From Streptacidiphilus sp. ASG 303 (lineage in GTDB: Bacteria; Actinomycetota; Actinomycetes; Streptomycetales; Streptomycetaceae), in contig NZ_JAJLRA010000007.1 in NCBI RefSeq assembly GCF_020991365.1, positions 186,001 through 250,000 on the forward strand: a DNA stretch of 64,000 nt, in the 5' to 3' direction. Under the pieces are notes generated by a model that saw only the letters and a program-made list of their open reading frames with translations, was not told the DNA's origin and did no database searches. The position numbers and the translations under genes were made by a program. Below are positions 8,326 to 17,562 of the stretch, piece after piece (position 1 is the stretch's first letter; every line of letters begins with the position of its first letter).

Positions 8326-9515
8326 ACCTCGCTGGAGCGGGGGTTCTCACCGCACTGCCAGAAGCCGTGCGGGCAGTAGTCGGTGGCGGTCTGGTAGAGG
8401 GTGTCGTGGGTGCGGATCCACCCCACCATGCGGCGGACGAACTCCGGGTCGTCCCCGTGGCGGAAGAGCCCCCACTCCGGGTAGGACACCGGCTTGCGGT
8501 GGGCCGCGGCGAACTCCACCTGCCGGCGCAGCCCGTACGGCTGCGCCACGTAGTCGTCGAAGGTGTCGCCGGGGTCCTGGTCGTAGCTGTCCATGCCGAT
8601 CACGTCGACCACGTCGTCGCCCGGGTAGCAGTGCGTCCACGGCACCGCGTCCAGGCCGCGGCTCGGCGCGAAGTCGAAGCGGAACCGCTGCCCGGGCACC
8701 GAGCGCATCACCCCCACGACGCGCCGCCAGTAGGCCCGCCACGCCTCGGGGTCGGGCCCGCAGCGGTGGTTGTAGGTGGTGCCGTTCATCTCCCAGCCGA
8801 GCACGAGGACGGTGTCGCCCGCGCCCAGGTCCACCAGCCTGCGGGCCAGCGTCAGAAAGTGCCCGTCGAACTCCCCGTCCGCGCCGCGGTGGATCAGGTC
8901 CCGGACCTCGTCGTCGCCGGCGCCGTCCTCGTTCCCGGCCTGCAGGGGCACGTTGAGCACCAGCATCCGGTCCGGCTCGGCCTGCCGCCACCGGCTCCAC
9001 AGGGCGAGTGCGGGGGTGTCGCCCTCGATGTCGGACCAGTCGTTGCCCGCCAGGTAGGTGTGGCCCACCCGGACGTCGGCCCCGTGCAGCCACTGCGCCA
9101 GCGGCCCGATGGACCGGACGCCGTCCTCCCAGGAGCCCAGGAAGGCGCCGAAGGGGACGTCGTGGTCGGGCACCGCCGTGAGGTCGGGGCCGTCGGAGGA
9201 GGGCAGGCCGTCGGCGGACACGGCCGGGTCGGCGGCCTGCGGCCCCGGGGCGCGGTCCGCCACGAGGGCGAGGGGCACCGCGGCGGCGGCGAGCAGCAGC
9301 AGGGCGGCGGCGACCCGCGCCGGACGGCCGGAGGGCGCCCGGAGCGCGGCCCGCCGCCACGGGGACGGGCGTCCGGACGGCCGGCCCCCGGGCGGGCCGT
9401 CCTCGGGCGCGCGGTCCCCGGGCGAGTGCCCCGGGAGCGGCCGGTCCGGGGTGGGGCGGTCCGGGGTGGGGCGGTCCGGGGTGGGGCGGCCCGGGAGCAG
9501 ACGGCCCAGCGGCAT
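8247..9515 (-). CDS. Membrane-anchored or secreted GH26-type glycoside hydrolase
   Basis: A 422-residue protein. Residues 1-60 are polar with three PTPDR repeats, followed by one hydrophobic segment (about 68-86) acting as signal anchor. The catalytic domain resembles family GH26 beta-mannanases: the acid/base glutamate fits E242 in GWEMNG and the nucleophile E347 in YPEWG, with a WTHCYPGDDVVDVIGMD block between them as in that family. It would cut a beta-linked polysaccharide outside the cell. Its position, convergent with the polysaccharide operon, suggests trimming, release or turnover of that polymer; this is inference. The 3' end overlaps the acyltransferase gene by 79 bases. Confidence 0.85.
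   Translation of the reverse strand: MPLGRLLPGRPTPDRPTPDRPTPDRPLPGHSPGDRAPEDGPPGGRPSGRPSPWRRAALRAPSGRPARVAAALLLLAAAAVPLALVADRAPGPQAADPAVSADGLPSSDGPDLTAVPDHDVPFGAFLGSWEDGVRSIGPLAQWLHGADVRVGHTYLAGNDWSDIEGDTPALALWSRWRQAEPDRMLVLNVPLQAGNEDGAGDDEVRDLIHRGADGEFDGHFLTLARRLVDLGAGDTVLVLGWEMNGTTYNHRCGPDPEAWRAYWRRVVGVMRSVPGQRFRFDFAPSRGLDAVPWTHCYPGDDVVDVIGMDSYDQDPGDTFDDYVAQPYGLRRQVEFAAAHRKPVSYPEWGLFRHGDDPEFVRRMVGWIRTHDTLYQTATDYCPHGFWQCGENPRSSEVYRELLSARPGASAAAPPEASPGPRP
9442..9486 (-). repeat. 15-bp coding tandem repeat, three copies
   Basis: On the + strand the unit CGGTCCGGGGTGGGG occurs at 9442, 9457 and 9472. It encodes the PTPDR repeats at the N-terminus of the GH26-type protein, before the membrane segment. 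Confidence 0.85.
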
Positions 9516-9575
9516 CGGGACTCCTCGGTGACGGGTGCTGCGGACCGGCGCCGGGCGCCGCGGACCGCCCTCACG

Positions 9576-9581
9576 ACCCTA
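9576..9581 (-). promoter_or_regulatory. Possible -10 element for the GH26-type gene
   Basis: TAGGGT on the minus strand fits the TANNNT consensus, 60 bases before the start codon. I see no convincing -35 element. Confidence 0.3.
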
Positions 9582-9761
9582 ACCGCCGTACCGGACAGAG
9601 GGCGTGATTTCCCCTCACGGGGGACATCCGGCGACACCTTCGCGTGAACCGCCGCACCCGGCCGTCACCCGTCGCCCCCTGCCGCGCCCCTCCGGCTCCA
9701 CCGGATGCACGGCCCCGGTGAACCTGGCCCCGGCCGCGCTGCCCGTCCCGCCCCCGGCGGT

Positions 9762-9767
9762 TACGGT
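9762..9767 (+). promoter_or_regulatory. Possible -10 element for the M20 peptidase gene
   Basis: TACGGT fits TANNNT and would give a leader of about 30 bases that includes the GAGGGGA ribosome-binding site at 9792. No clear -35 is seen. Confidence 0.35.
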
Positions 9768-9805
9768 GGCCGGGAGCGAGCAGCCACGACCGAGGGGACC
9801 GCGGC

Positions 9806-11209
9806 ATGACCGAGACCGTCCGCCCGACCGGGACCGTCCGCCCGACCGGGGCCGCCCCGGCGGCCCGGCCCGCCGCCGACGGCGCGCCGACGTGCGAGGA
9901 GGCCGTCCGCTTCACCTCCGAGCTGATCCGCATCGACACCAGCAACCGGGGCGGCGGCGACTGCCGGGAGCGCCCCGCCGCCGAGTACGTCGCGGGCCTC
10001 CTCGCCGAGGCCGGGCTCGACCCCCTGCTGCTGGAGTCCGCCCCCGGCCGGGCCAACGTGGTCGCCCGCGTCCCGGGCGCCGAGCCGGGTCTGCCCGCCC
10101 TGCTGGTCCACGGCCACCTGGACGTCGTCCCGGCCGAGGCCGCCGACTGGAGCGTCCCGCCCTTCTCCGGCGAGGTCCGCGACGGCGAGGTGTGGGGGCG
10201 CGGCGCCGTCGACATGAAGGGCACGGTCGCGGTGACGGCCGCCGTGGTCCGCGCCTGGGCCCGCGAGGGCCGCCGCCCCCGCCGCGACGTGGTGCTGGCC
10301 TTCACCGCCGACGAGGAGGACAGCGCCGCCGCCGGCTCCGCCTGGCTGGCCGGGCACCACGCCCACCTCTTCGAGGGCTGCACGGAGGGGATCGGCGAGT
10401 CCGGCGGCTACACCGTGCACACCGCGGCCGGGCAGCGCCTCTACCCGGTGGCGGCGGGGGAGCGCGGCACCGCCTGGCTGCGGCTCACCGCCACCGGCCG
10501 CGCCGGCCACGGCTCCAAGCCCAACGGTTCCAACGCCGTCACCCGGCTCTCCGCCGCCATGGCCCGGATCGGCACCCACCGCTGGCCGCTGCGCCTCACC
10601 CCCACGGTGCGGGCCGCCCTGCTCGCCCTCGCCGAGGCCACCGGGACCCCGCTCGACCCCGCCTGCCTGGACGACCCGTCGGGCGCGGGGGTGGACGCCT
10701 TCGTGGCCCGCCTCGACCCGGAGGCCGCCGCCCTGGTCGCCGGCACCCTGCGCAACAGCGCCGCGCCCACCGTCCTCCAGGCCGGCTACAAGGTGAACGT
10801 CATCCCCGGCTCCGCCACCGGCGCCGTCGACGGACGGGTGCTGCCCGGCGGCGAGGAGGAGTTCAGCGCCGTCCTCGACGAGCTCACCGGGCCCGACGTG
10901 GAGTGGGCCTTCCAGCACCGGGAGGTCCCGCTCCAGGCGCCCGTCGACGCCCCCGTCCTCGCCGCCATGCGCGACGCGCTGCTCGCCCACGACCCGGGCG
11001 CCCACGTGGTGCCGTACTCCATGTCGGGCGGCACCGACGCCAAGCAGTTCTCCCGGCTGGGCATCACCGGCTACGGCTTCTCCCCGCTGCGGCTGCCGCC
11101 CGGCTTCGACTACCACGGCATGTACCACGGCGTGGACGAGCGGGTGCCGGTGGACGCCCTGCACTTCGGCGCCCGCGTCCTCGACAGGTTCCTGACCACC
11201 GCGGGCTGA
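9806..11209 (+). CDS. M20-family metallopeptidase/deacylase
   Basis: A 467-residue cytoplasmic zinc hydrolase of the M20/M25/M40 family (dipeptidase, ArgE/DapE relatives). The metal and catalytic residues are in order: H104 and D106 in VHGHLDVV, D136 in GAVDMKG, the EE pair 170-171 in ADEED, and a late GTDAKQF and HGMYHGVDE region near 415-445 that provides the last histidine. The middle part (about 225-350) is the dimerisation lid. Substrate is unclear. ATG 9806 follows a good ribosome-binding site. It lies 180 bases before the LD-carboxypeptidase, so a link to peptide recycling is possible. Confidence 0.88.
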   Translation: MTETVRPTGTVRPTGAAPAARPAADGAPTCEEAVRFTSELIRIDTSNRGGGDCRERPAAEYVAGLLAEAGLDPLLLESAPGRANVVARVPGAEPGLPALLVHGHLDVVPAEAADWSVPPFSGEVRDGEVWGRGAVDMKGTVAVTAAVVRAWAREGRRPRRDVVLAFTADEEDSAAAGSAWLAGHHAHLFEGCTEGIGESGGYTVHTAAGQRLYPVAAGERGTAWLRLTATGRAGHGSKPNGSNAVTRLSAAMARIGTHRWPLRLTPTVRAALLALAEATGTPLDPACLDDPSGAGVDAFVARLDPEAAALVAGTLRNSAAPTVLQAGYKVNVIPGSATGAVDGRVLPGGEEEFSAVLDELTGPDVEWAFQHREVPLQAPVDAPVLAAMRDALLAHDPGAHVVPYSMSGGTDAKQFSRLGITGYGFSPLRLPPGFDYHGMYHGVDERVPVDALHFGARVLDRFLTTAG

Positions 11210-11388
11210 CCCCGCGTCCGGACCGCCGCCGCACCGCACCGCACTCCCGCACCGCCCCCGCACCGCACCGCCCCCGCACCGCCGCCCGGCGGCCCGCGGC
11301 CCGGACCGCACCGGCGCCGTCCCGCCGTCGGTGGCACGATGGCCCCCACACCCGGACACCCACACCCGGACCCCCACGGCAGGAGCCC

Positions 11389-12327
11389 ATGACCGCCCCC
11401 CTCCGCCCGCTCGCCCGCCCCCGCCGCCTCGTCCCCGGCGACCGGGTGGCCGTCGTCGCCCCCAGCGGGCCCGTCCCCGCCGACCGCCTGGCGCTGGGCT
11501 GCGGCCTCCTGCGCTCCTGGGGCCTGGAGGTCGAGGTGGCCCCGCACACCACCGACGTCGACCCCGGCCGCCCCTACCTGGCGGGCACCGACGCCGACCG
11601 CGCCCGCGACCTGGAGCGCGCCTGGCTCGACCCCGGCACGGCCGCGGTGGTCTGCGCCCGCGGCGGCTACGGCGCCCAGCGCATGGTGGACCTGCTGGAC
11701 TGGGACGCCCTGCGCGCCGCCCCGCCCAAGGCGTTCGTCGGCTACAGCGACGTCACCGCCCTGCACGAGGCCTTCGCCGTCCGCCTCGGCCTGGCCACCC
11801 TCCACGGGCCGATGGCCGCCGCGCTCACCTTCGTCAAGGACGGGCCCACCGCCGAGGGGCTGCGCCGCGCCCTCATGGAGCCGGAGTCGGCGCTGGTCCT
11901 CACCTCGCCCACCGCCGCGACCCTCGTGCCCGGACGCGCCCGCGGCATCACCGCGGGCGGCTGCGCCAGCCTGCTGGCGGCCGAGCGCGGCACCCCGCAC
12001 GCCCGCCCGTCCTTCGCGGGGGCGGTCCTGCTGCTGGAGGACGTCGGCGAGGAGCCGTACCGGCTGGACCGGATCCTCACCCAGCTGCTGCGCTCCGGCG
12101 TGTTCGACGGCGTCGCGGGCGTCGCCCTCGGCTCCTGGCAGGACTGCGGGCCCGCCGAGGCGGTCCGCGCCCTGATGCTGGACCGCCTGGGGCCGCTCGG
12201 CGTCCCCGTCGTCGAGGAGCTGGGCTTCGGGCACGGCCCGTCCACCCTCACCGTGCCGCTCGGCGTGCCCGCCGTCCTGGACGCCGACGCCGCCACCCTC
12301 ACCCTGGAGGCGCCCGGCCTCGTCTAG
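11389..12327 (+). CDS. S66-family LD-carboxypeptidase
   Basis: A 312-residue serine peptidase of family S66 (LdcA/MccF), which cleaves the L,D bond of murein tetrapeptides or detoxifies peptide antibiotics. Start ATG 11389 follows AGGAG. The nucleophile serine lies in the GYSDVTALH motif near residue 116, preceded by the ARGGYGAQRMVD block near 88-99; the downstream glutamate and histidine of the Ser-Glu-His triad fit E in LLLEDVGEEPYRLDRIL and H in LGFGHG. No signal peptide, so it acts in the cytoplasm as expected for LdcA. The 180 bases upstream are filled with irregular CCGCACCGC repeats. Confidence 0.9.
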   Translation: MTAPLRPLARPRRLVPGDRVAVVAPSGPVPADRLALGCGLLRSWGLEVEVAPHTTDVDPGRPYLAGTDADRARDLERAWLDPGTAAVVCARGGYGAQRMVDLLDWDALRAAPPKAFVGYSDVTALHEAFAVRLGLATLHGPMAAALTFVKDGPTAEGLRRALMEPESALVLTSPTAATLVPGRARGITAGGCASLLAAERGTPHARPSFAGAVLLLEDVGEEPYRLDRILTQLLRSGVFDGVAGVALGSWQDCGPAEAVRALMLDRLGPLGVPVVEELGFGHGPSTLTVPLGVPAVLDADAATLTLEAPGLV

Positions 12328-12408
12328 CGGGCCGGGAGGACAGGAGGCCGGGAGGTCAGGGCGCCGGCGGGCCGGGGGAGCGGCAGGCCCGGGGGCCCGG
12401 CAGTCAGG

Positions 12409-12804
12409 TCAGGAGGCCGCGGCGGGGGCGCGGGGCAGCCGCTGCCGCGTCCCCGGCACCTCCGCCATGGGGTCGCCCCGCCGCTCCGCCCGCTCCAGCA
12501 CGTCCGGCGCGGTGAACCGCAGCTCCTCCGCCTCCCGGCAGGCCTCCACCTCGTCCCACGCCAGGGGCGTGGAGACGGTCGGCAGGGCGCGGGCGCGCAG
12601 CGAGCAGGGGGCGACGGTGGTCCTGGCCGCGTTGTTCCGGGCCCAGTCCACCAGCACCCGGCCGCCGCGCAGCGAGCGGTCCGTCCGCGACACCACCAGC
12701 CCCGGGTGCCTGCGCTCCAGCAGCTCGGCGACGGCCCGCGCGTACGCCACCGTCCGCCCGTCCGCGCGCAGCTCCGGCGCGTCCGGGCCGCCGTCCCGTC
12801 CCAC
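12409..12804 (-). pseudogene. Truncated LigD polymerase-domain remnant
   Basis: An open frame of 131 codons (GTG 12804) whose middle closely matches the C-terminal third of actinobacterial LigD/PrimPol polymerase domains: YARAVAELLERRHPGLVVSR, then GGRVLVDWARNNAARTT, SLRARALPTVSTPLAWDEVE and LRFTAPDVLER. Full domains are about 290 residues; the N-terminal two thirds, with the active-site aspartates and nucleotide-binding residues, are absent. The frame can be read a little further upstream, but what I translated there looks unlike LigD. It starts 7 bases after the metallopeptidase stop. It is most likely a decayed copy; a stand-alone small protein remains possible. Confidence 0.65.
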
Positions 12805-12811
12805 GGCGGGC

Positions 12812-13702
12812 TCAGCGGCCGCCGAAGGTGTCGCAGCGGGCCATGTCGCCGGTGGTGTAGCCGGTGGTGAACCACTGCTGCCGCTGCGCCGAGGAGCCGT
12901 GCGTCCAGGTGTCCGGGGTGACGCGGCCCTGGTAGCGCTGTTGGATGCGGTCGTCGCCGACCGCCGCCGCCGCGTCGAGCCCGTCGGCGATGTCGGCCCG
13001 GGTGATGCCGCTGATCAGCGGCCGCCCGGTGGAGGGCTGCGGGGTGTCCTCGGCGTGCTTCGCCCACACCCCGGCGTAGCAGTCGGCCTGCAGCTCCAGC
13101 CGGACCGAGGCGCTGTCGGCGCCCTGCCGGTCGCCGCCGACCCGGTCCATGGTGCCCAGCAGGTCCTGCACGTGGTGGCCGTACTCGTGGGCCACGACGT
13201 ACGCCTGGGCGAACGGGCCGCCGTTCGCCCCGAAGCGGCTGTGCAGCTCGTCGAAGAAGCCGAGGTCCAGGTAGACCTTGCGGTCGCCCGGGCAGTAGAA
13301 GGGGCCCACGTCGGAGCCGGCCGTGCCGCACGCGGTGTTGACGCTGCCGGTGAAGAACACCGTCGGCGCGGGGCTGTAGCGGTAGCCGCGCCGGTTCAGC
13401 TCGCCGGTCCAGAAGGCCTGGACGCTGTTGACGACGGCGACGATGCGGCAGTCCTCGCGCCGCTCGGCGTCGGCGCCGGTGCGGCAGGTCTGCGACAGCT
13501 CCCCCGCCGTCGTCGGCTGCGCGGGGCCGCCCGGGGAGCCGCCGGTCAGCCCCAGCTGGTCCGGCCCGACGCCGAGCAGCAGGGCGAGCAGCAGCCCGAC
13601 GATCCCCACCACGCCGCCGCCCACGGCGACCCGCCCGCCGGACATCCCGCGCCGGTCCTCCACCTGGGAGGTGTCCAGTCCCGCCTGGTCGTCGAACTGC
13701 AT
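12812..13702 (-). CDS. Neutral zinc metallopeptidase (YpfJ family)
   Basis: A 296-residue membrane-anchored peptidase of the YpfJ/KPN family. A short cytoplasmic N-terminus ([19 protein letters not shown]) is typical; one membrane segment covers about residues 26-46. The zinc motif HEYGH is at H172, E173 and H176, preceded by AQAYVVA and followed by [10 protein letters not shown]. Four cysteines (TC, DC, AC, YC positions between about 70 and 135) could form disulfides outside the membrane. Physiological substrates of the family are not known to me. ATG 13702 is the family's usual start. Confidence 0.9.
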   Translation of the reverse strand: MQFDDQAGLDTSQVEDRRGMSGGRVAVGGGVVGIVGLLLALLLGVGPDQLGLTGGSPGGPAQPTTAGELSQTCRTGADAERREDCRIVAVVNSVQAFWTGELNRRGYRYSPAPTVFFTGSVNTACGTAGSDVGPFYCPGDRKVYLDLGFFDELHSRFGANGGPFAQAYVVAHEYGHHVQDLLGTMDRVGGDRQGADSASVRLELQADCYAGVWAKHAEDTPQPSTGRPLISGITRADIADGLDAAAAVGDDRIQQRYQGRVTPDTWTHGSSAQRQQWFTTGYTTGDMARCDTFGGR

Positions 13703-13882
13703 CCTGCACCGCCTCGTCAGCGGCCCGCACCGGTGCGGGCGTTCCTCCCGCCCCGTCTACCCCGGGCCGCCCGCCGCGATCCCCGGCCGACTCCCGGGCC
13801 TTCCCCGGCCGTTCGCCGGGCGTTCCCCGGACCGGCCGCCGCAGGCCGCCGTAATCCGCCTGACGGACCCCCGGGCCGCCGG

Positions 13883-13888
13883 TACGCT
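13883..13888 (+). promoter_or_regulatory. -10 element, probable leaderless start
   Basis: TACGCT lies 6 bases before GTG 13895, the spacing expected when transcription begins at the start codon. The divergent metallopeptidase begins 180 bases upstream. Confidence 0.45.
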
Positions 13889-13894
13889 CCGCCC

Positions 13895-14905
13895 GTGCCC
13901 CGCATACCGCTGCGCCGCCCGTCCCTGCCGCGCCCACGGCCGCGCGGCCTGCGCCCCCGGGCGGCCCTGCCCCCGGCCGCCGTCCTGCTGGTGCTGCTCG
14001 CCGGGGCCGCCGCCCACGCCCACCGGCCCGCCCCCTACGGCGACCGGATCGCCGCCCCCGGGGCCGCCGGCGTCCTCCCCGCCGGCTCCGCGGGCGCGTC
14101 CGCCGGTGGCCCGGGCCCGGACGGCCCGGCCACGGGCCGTCTGGCCGTCGACGGGCTGGACCTGCGGATCGGCCCCGGCCTGGAGGCGTACGACGCCCGC
14201 ACCGGCCGGCACCTGTGGTCCTACCGCCGCCGGGGCGCCGCCGCCCTGCACGCCGTGCGGTCCGGCGGCGACGCCGTGGTGGTCTGGGACGACGGCCTGC
14301 TCACGGCGGTGCGGCCCGCCGGCCACCGGGTGCGCTGGCACCGCGCCGTGCCCGGCCTCGCCGCGTGGCTGCGCGGCGGCCCCGGCGGCTCCCCCGGCCC
14401 CGGCGGCACGCCGGCCGCGGTGGGCCGGGCCCGGACCGTCCTGCAGCCGGTGGACGGCCCCGAACCGTGGCTCGGCGTCTTCACCCCCGCGCTGGCCATG
14501 GGCTTCCGCGACCGCGACGGCGACCTGCGCTGGATCCTCGCCCCGCCGCGCGGCTGCGCCTTCGCCCCCGACCGGGCCGCCCGCACCGACGGCGCCGCCG
14601 TGGTCGCCCGGCCGTGCACGGGCACCGGCGACGGCGGCCGGGCCCGGACGGGGGAGGTGGCCGGCTACGGCATCGGCGGCCGCCTGTGGAGGCTCACGGC
14701 GGGCCCGCAGGCGCGTCCCGACCGGCTCGACGGCCGGCGGGTCGCGGTGTGGGACGGCCCGGTCCTCGGCGTGCGGGTGGTCGACGCCGTGCGCGGCGCC
14801 CCGGTACCGGCCTGCGGCGACCCCGCCCTGCGGCTCGCCGCCGAGGCCCCGGCGGAGCGCTGCCCGGCCGGACGACCCCCGGGGGCCTCCCCGGCCGACC
14901 GGTAG
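13895..14905 (+). CDS. Secreted PQQ-like beta-propeller protein, uncharacterised
   Basis: A 336-residue protein with a basic N-terminus and one hydrophobic segment (about residues 24-42, ALPPAAVLLVLLAGAAAHAH) that serves as signal or anchor. The rest contains weak PQQ-enzyme-type repeats such as LEAYDARTGRHLWSYRR, which build a beta-propeller. I cannot assign a function. Start GTG 13895 is 6 bases after TACGCT (13883-13888), so the mRNA is probably leaderless. Its TAG stop is shared with the -10 element of the downstream short ORF. Confidence 0.7.
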   Translation: MPRIPLRRPSLPRPRPRGLRPRAALPPAAVLLVLLAGAAAHAHRPAPYGDRIAAPGAAGVLPAGSAGASAGGPGPDGPATGRLAVDGLDLRIGPGLEAYDARTGRHLWSYRRRGAAALHAVRSGGDAVVVWDDGLLTAVRPAGHRVRWHRAVPGLAAWLRGGPGGSPGPGGTPAAVGRARTVLQPVDGPEPWLGVFTPALAMGFRDRDGDLRWILAPPRGCAFAPDRAARTDGAAVVARPCTGTGDGGRARTGEVAGYGIGGRLWRLTAGPQARPDRLDGRRVAVWDGPVLGVRVVDAVRGAPVPACGDPALRLAAEAPAERCPAGRPPGASPADR

Positions 14906-14908
14906 ACT
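14903..14908 (+). promoter_or_regulatory. -10 element upstream of the heptapeptide ORF and ABC-F gene
   Basis: TAGACT fits TANNNT and ends 7 bases before ATG 14916. Its first three bases are the stop codon of the preceding gene. Transcription from here would give a leader of about 135 bases before the ABC-F start. Confidence 0.5.
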
Positions 14909-14915
14909 GGCCCGC

Positions 14916-14939
14916 ATGGCTGTTCTCTCCGGGCATTAG
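14916..14939 (+). CDS. Leaderless heptapeptide ORF (MAVLSGH), candidate leader peptide
   Basis: ATG at 14916 with seven codons (Met-Ala-Val-Leu-Ser-Gly-His) and TAG, in the 5' leader of the ABC-F gene. It starts where a transcript from the TAGACT element would begin. GTT, CTC and TCC are ordinary codons; CAT is rare in this genome. Short leaders in front of ABC-F genes often control them by ribosome stalling, so this is a plausible regulatory peptide. No protein evidence is available, and chance occurrence of seven codons cannot be excluded. Confidence 0.35.
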   Translation: MAVLSGH

Positions 14940-15050
14940 CGGCGCGCGGCCCGCACCCCGTCCCCCCAGGCCCGCCGTCCGTCCGGTCCCCGCCGAGCCG
15001 CGCCCCCGTGCGCGCCCGGGGCCGATCCGCTTGCAGGAGTCACCACCGCC

Positions 15051-16649
<1,599 letters not shown>

Positions 16650-16690
16650 GTCCGGCGCAGGTCCTTCGTCCGGCGCAGCGGAGCGCATAT

Positions 16691-16734
16691 CCGGGGGTGT
16701 CGGTGCCTTCTTTCGGGGGTACCGGCACCCCCGG
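16691..16734 (+). terminator. Terminator hairpin after the ABC-F gene
   Basis: Arms 16691-16707 and 16718-16734 pair over 17 positions with only two G-U wobbles (RNA), around a 10-base loop, and an AT-rich stretch (TTATTTCG) follows. It lies 42 bases after the stop codon. Confidence 0.8.
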
Positions 16735-16751
16735 GAGTTATTTCGCTTCCG

Positions 16752-16773
16752 TTTTACTGGTAAAAGCGCGTTG
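16752..16773. promoter_or_regulatory. Palindrome TTTTAC-TG-GTAAAA upstream of gbn
   Basis: A perfect 14-base inverted repeat at 16752-16765 in an unusually AT-rich island (16738-16790), followed 8 bases later by TGATCA (16772-16777). A second TGATCA is at 16919-16924, 38 bases before the gbn start. The palindrome looks like an operator; the TGATCA sites are candidates for autoregulation by the GATC-binding product of the next gene. Confidence 0.5.
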
Positions 16774-16961
16774 ATCAGCAATTTCTTCGCCGCGGCGCAC
16801 CCCTTCGGGGGCGTGCGGGGCAAGGGTGGGCGCCCTTGTGGGAGACGGCCACCACCGGTCGTGCGCACTTTCCCGGTATCGACCTTGCGGAATGGGTGGC
16901 CAGGATGCCCCCCATGGGTGATCATGGGAATCCGACCGAGCACTGCTACGAGGAGGCACGG

Positions 16962-17195
16962 GTGGCCGAGACTCTGAAAAAGGGCAGCCGGGTGACCGGT
17001 GCCGCGCGTGAGAAGCTCGCGGCCGAGTTGAAGAAGAAGTACGACTCCGGGGCGAGCATTCGCGCGCTCGCGGAGGAGACCGGCCGCTCCTACGGCTTCG
17101 TGCACCGCATGCTCAGTGAGTCCGGGGTGACCCTTCGGGGCCGGGGCGGTGCCACGCGCGGCAAGGCCAGGACGGCGGCGGTCGCGGGCTCCTGA
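16962..17195 (+). CDS. gbn: Gbn-like small helix-turn-helix nucleoid-associated protein
   Basis: A 77-residue basic protein beginning at GTG 16962, five bases after a perfect AGGAGG. Longer frames from 16836 lack a ribosome-binding site. The sequence has an N-terminal basic helix (TLKKGSRVTGAAREKLAAELKKKYD), a helix-turn-helix (SIRALAEETGRSYGFVHRMLSESG, about residues 27-50) and a basic arginine/glycine tail. From memory it matches S. coelicolor SCO1839 (Gbn), a small protein that binds GATC sites across the chromosome and affects development. The ABC-F gene before it and the crotonase after it fit that neighbourhood. GATC sites lie in both flanks. Confidence 0.85.
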   Translation: MAETLKKGSRVTGAAREKLAAELKKKYDSGASIRALAEETGRSYGFVHRMLSESGVTLRGRGGATRGKARTAAVAGS

Positions 17196-17562
17196 CGGAC
17201 CCGACGCACCTCCGCCGCACCGGCGCGGACGCCCCGGACCGGCCGGGTCCGTCGCACCGGTGACCGTACTGCACTGCACCGCACCGCCGACCGGTACGCA
17301 CCACGGCCCGGCGTGCGGCGCGACCCGTACCGCGCCACGGCGCCGTCCGTCCACGGGGCGGCCGTCCGCGGCACGGTCCCCGTCCGCCGCACGGACCTCT
17401 CCCCGGGCGGACCGGCGGCGGTGCGGCGCCCGCCCGATCCGATCCGCCCGATCCGATCCGCCCGACCCGCACGGTGCCCGGCCGCCCGACGCCCTGCCCT
17501 CCGTGCGCCCCGTCCCGGTGGTTACTCTTCGGTAGCGTCCCCTTCCGGGGACGGACGCGACC
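17196..17562. other. Intergenic region between gbn and the crotonase gene
   Basis: 367 bases without a credible gene. It holds the GATC-rich tandem repeat at 17436-17463 and two possible -10 elements for the crotonase gene, TACTCT (17523-17528) and TAGCGT (17533-17538). The rest is GC-rich sequence with short irregular CCGCAC-type repeats. Confidence 0.6.
17436..17463 (+). repeat. 14-bp tandem repeat carrying four GATC sites
   Basis: GATCCGATCCGCCC occurs twice without a mismatch (17436-17449 and 17450-17463). GATC therefore begins at 17436, 17441, 17450 and 17455, four times in 23 bases, in a genome where this tetramer is expected only about once per several hundred bases. It is located 240 bases downstream of the gene for a GATC-binding protein. 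Confidence 0.85.
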
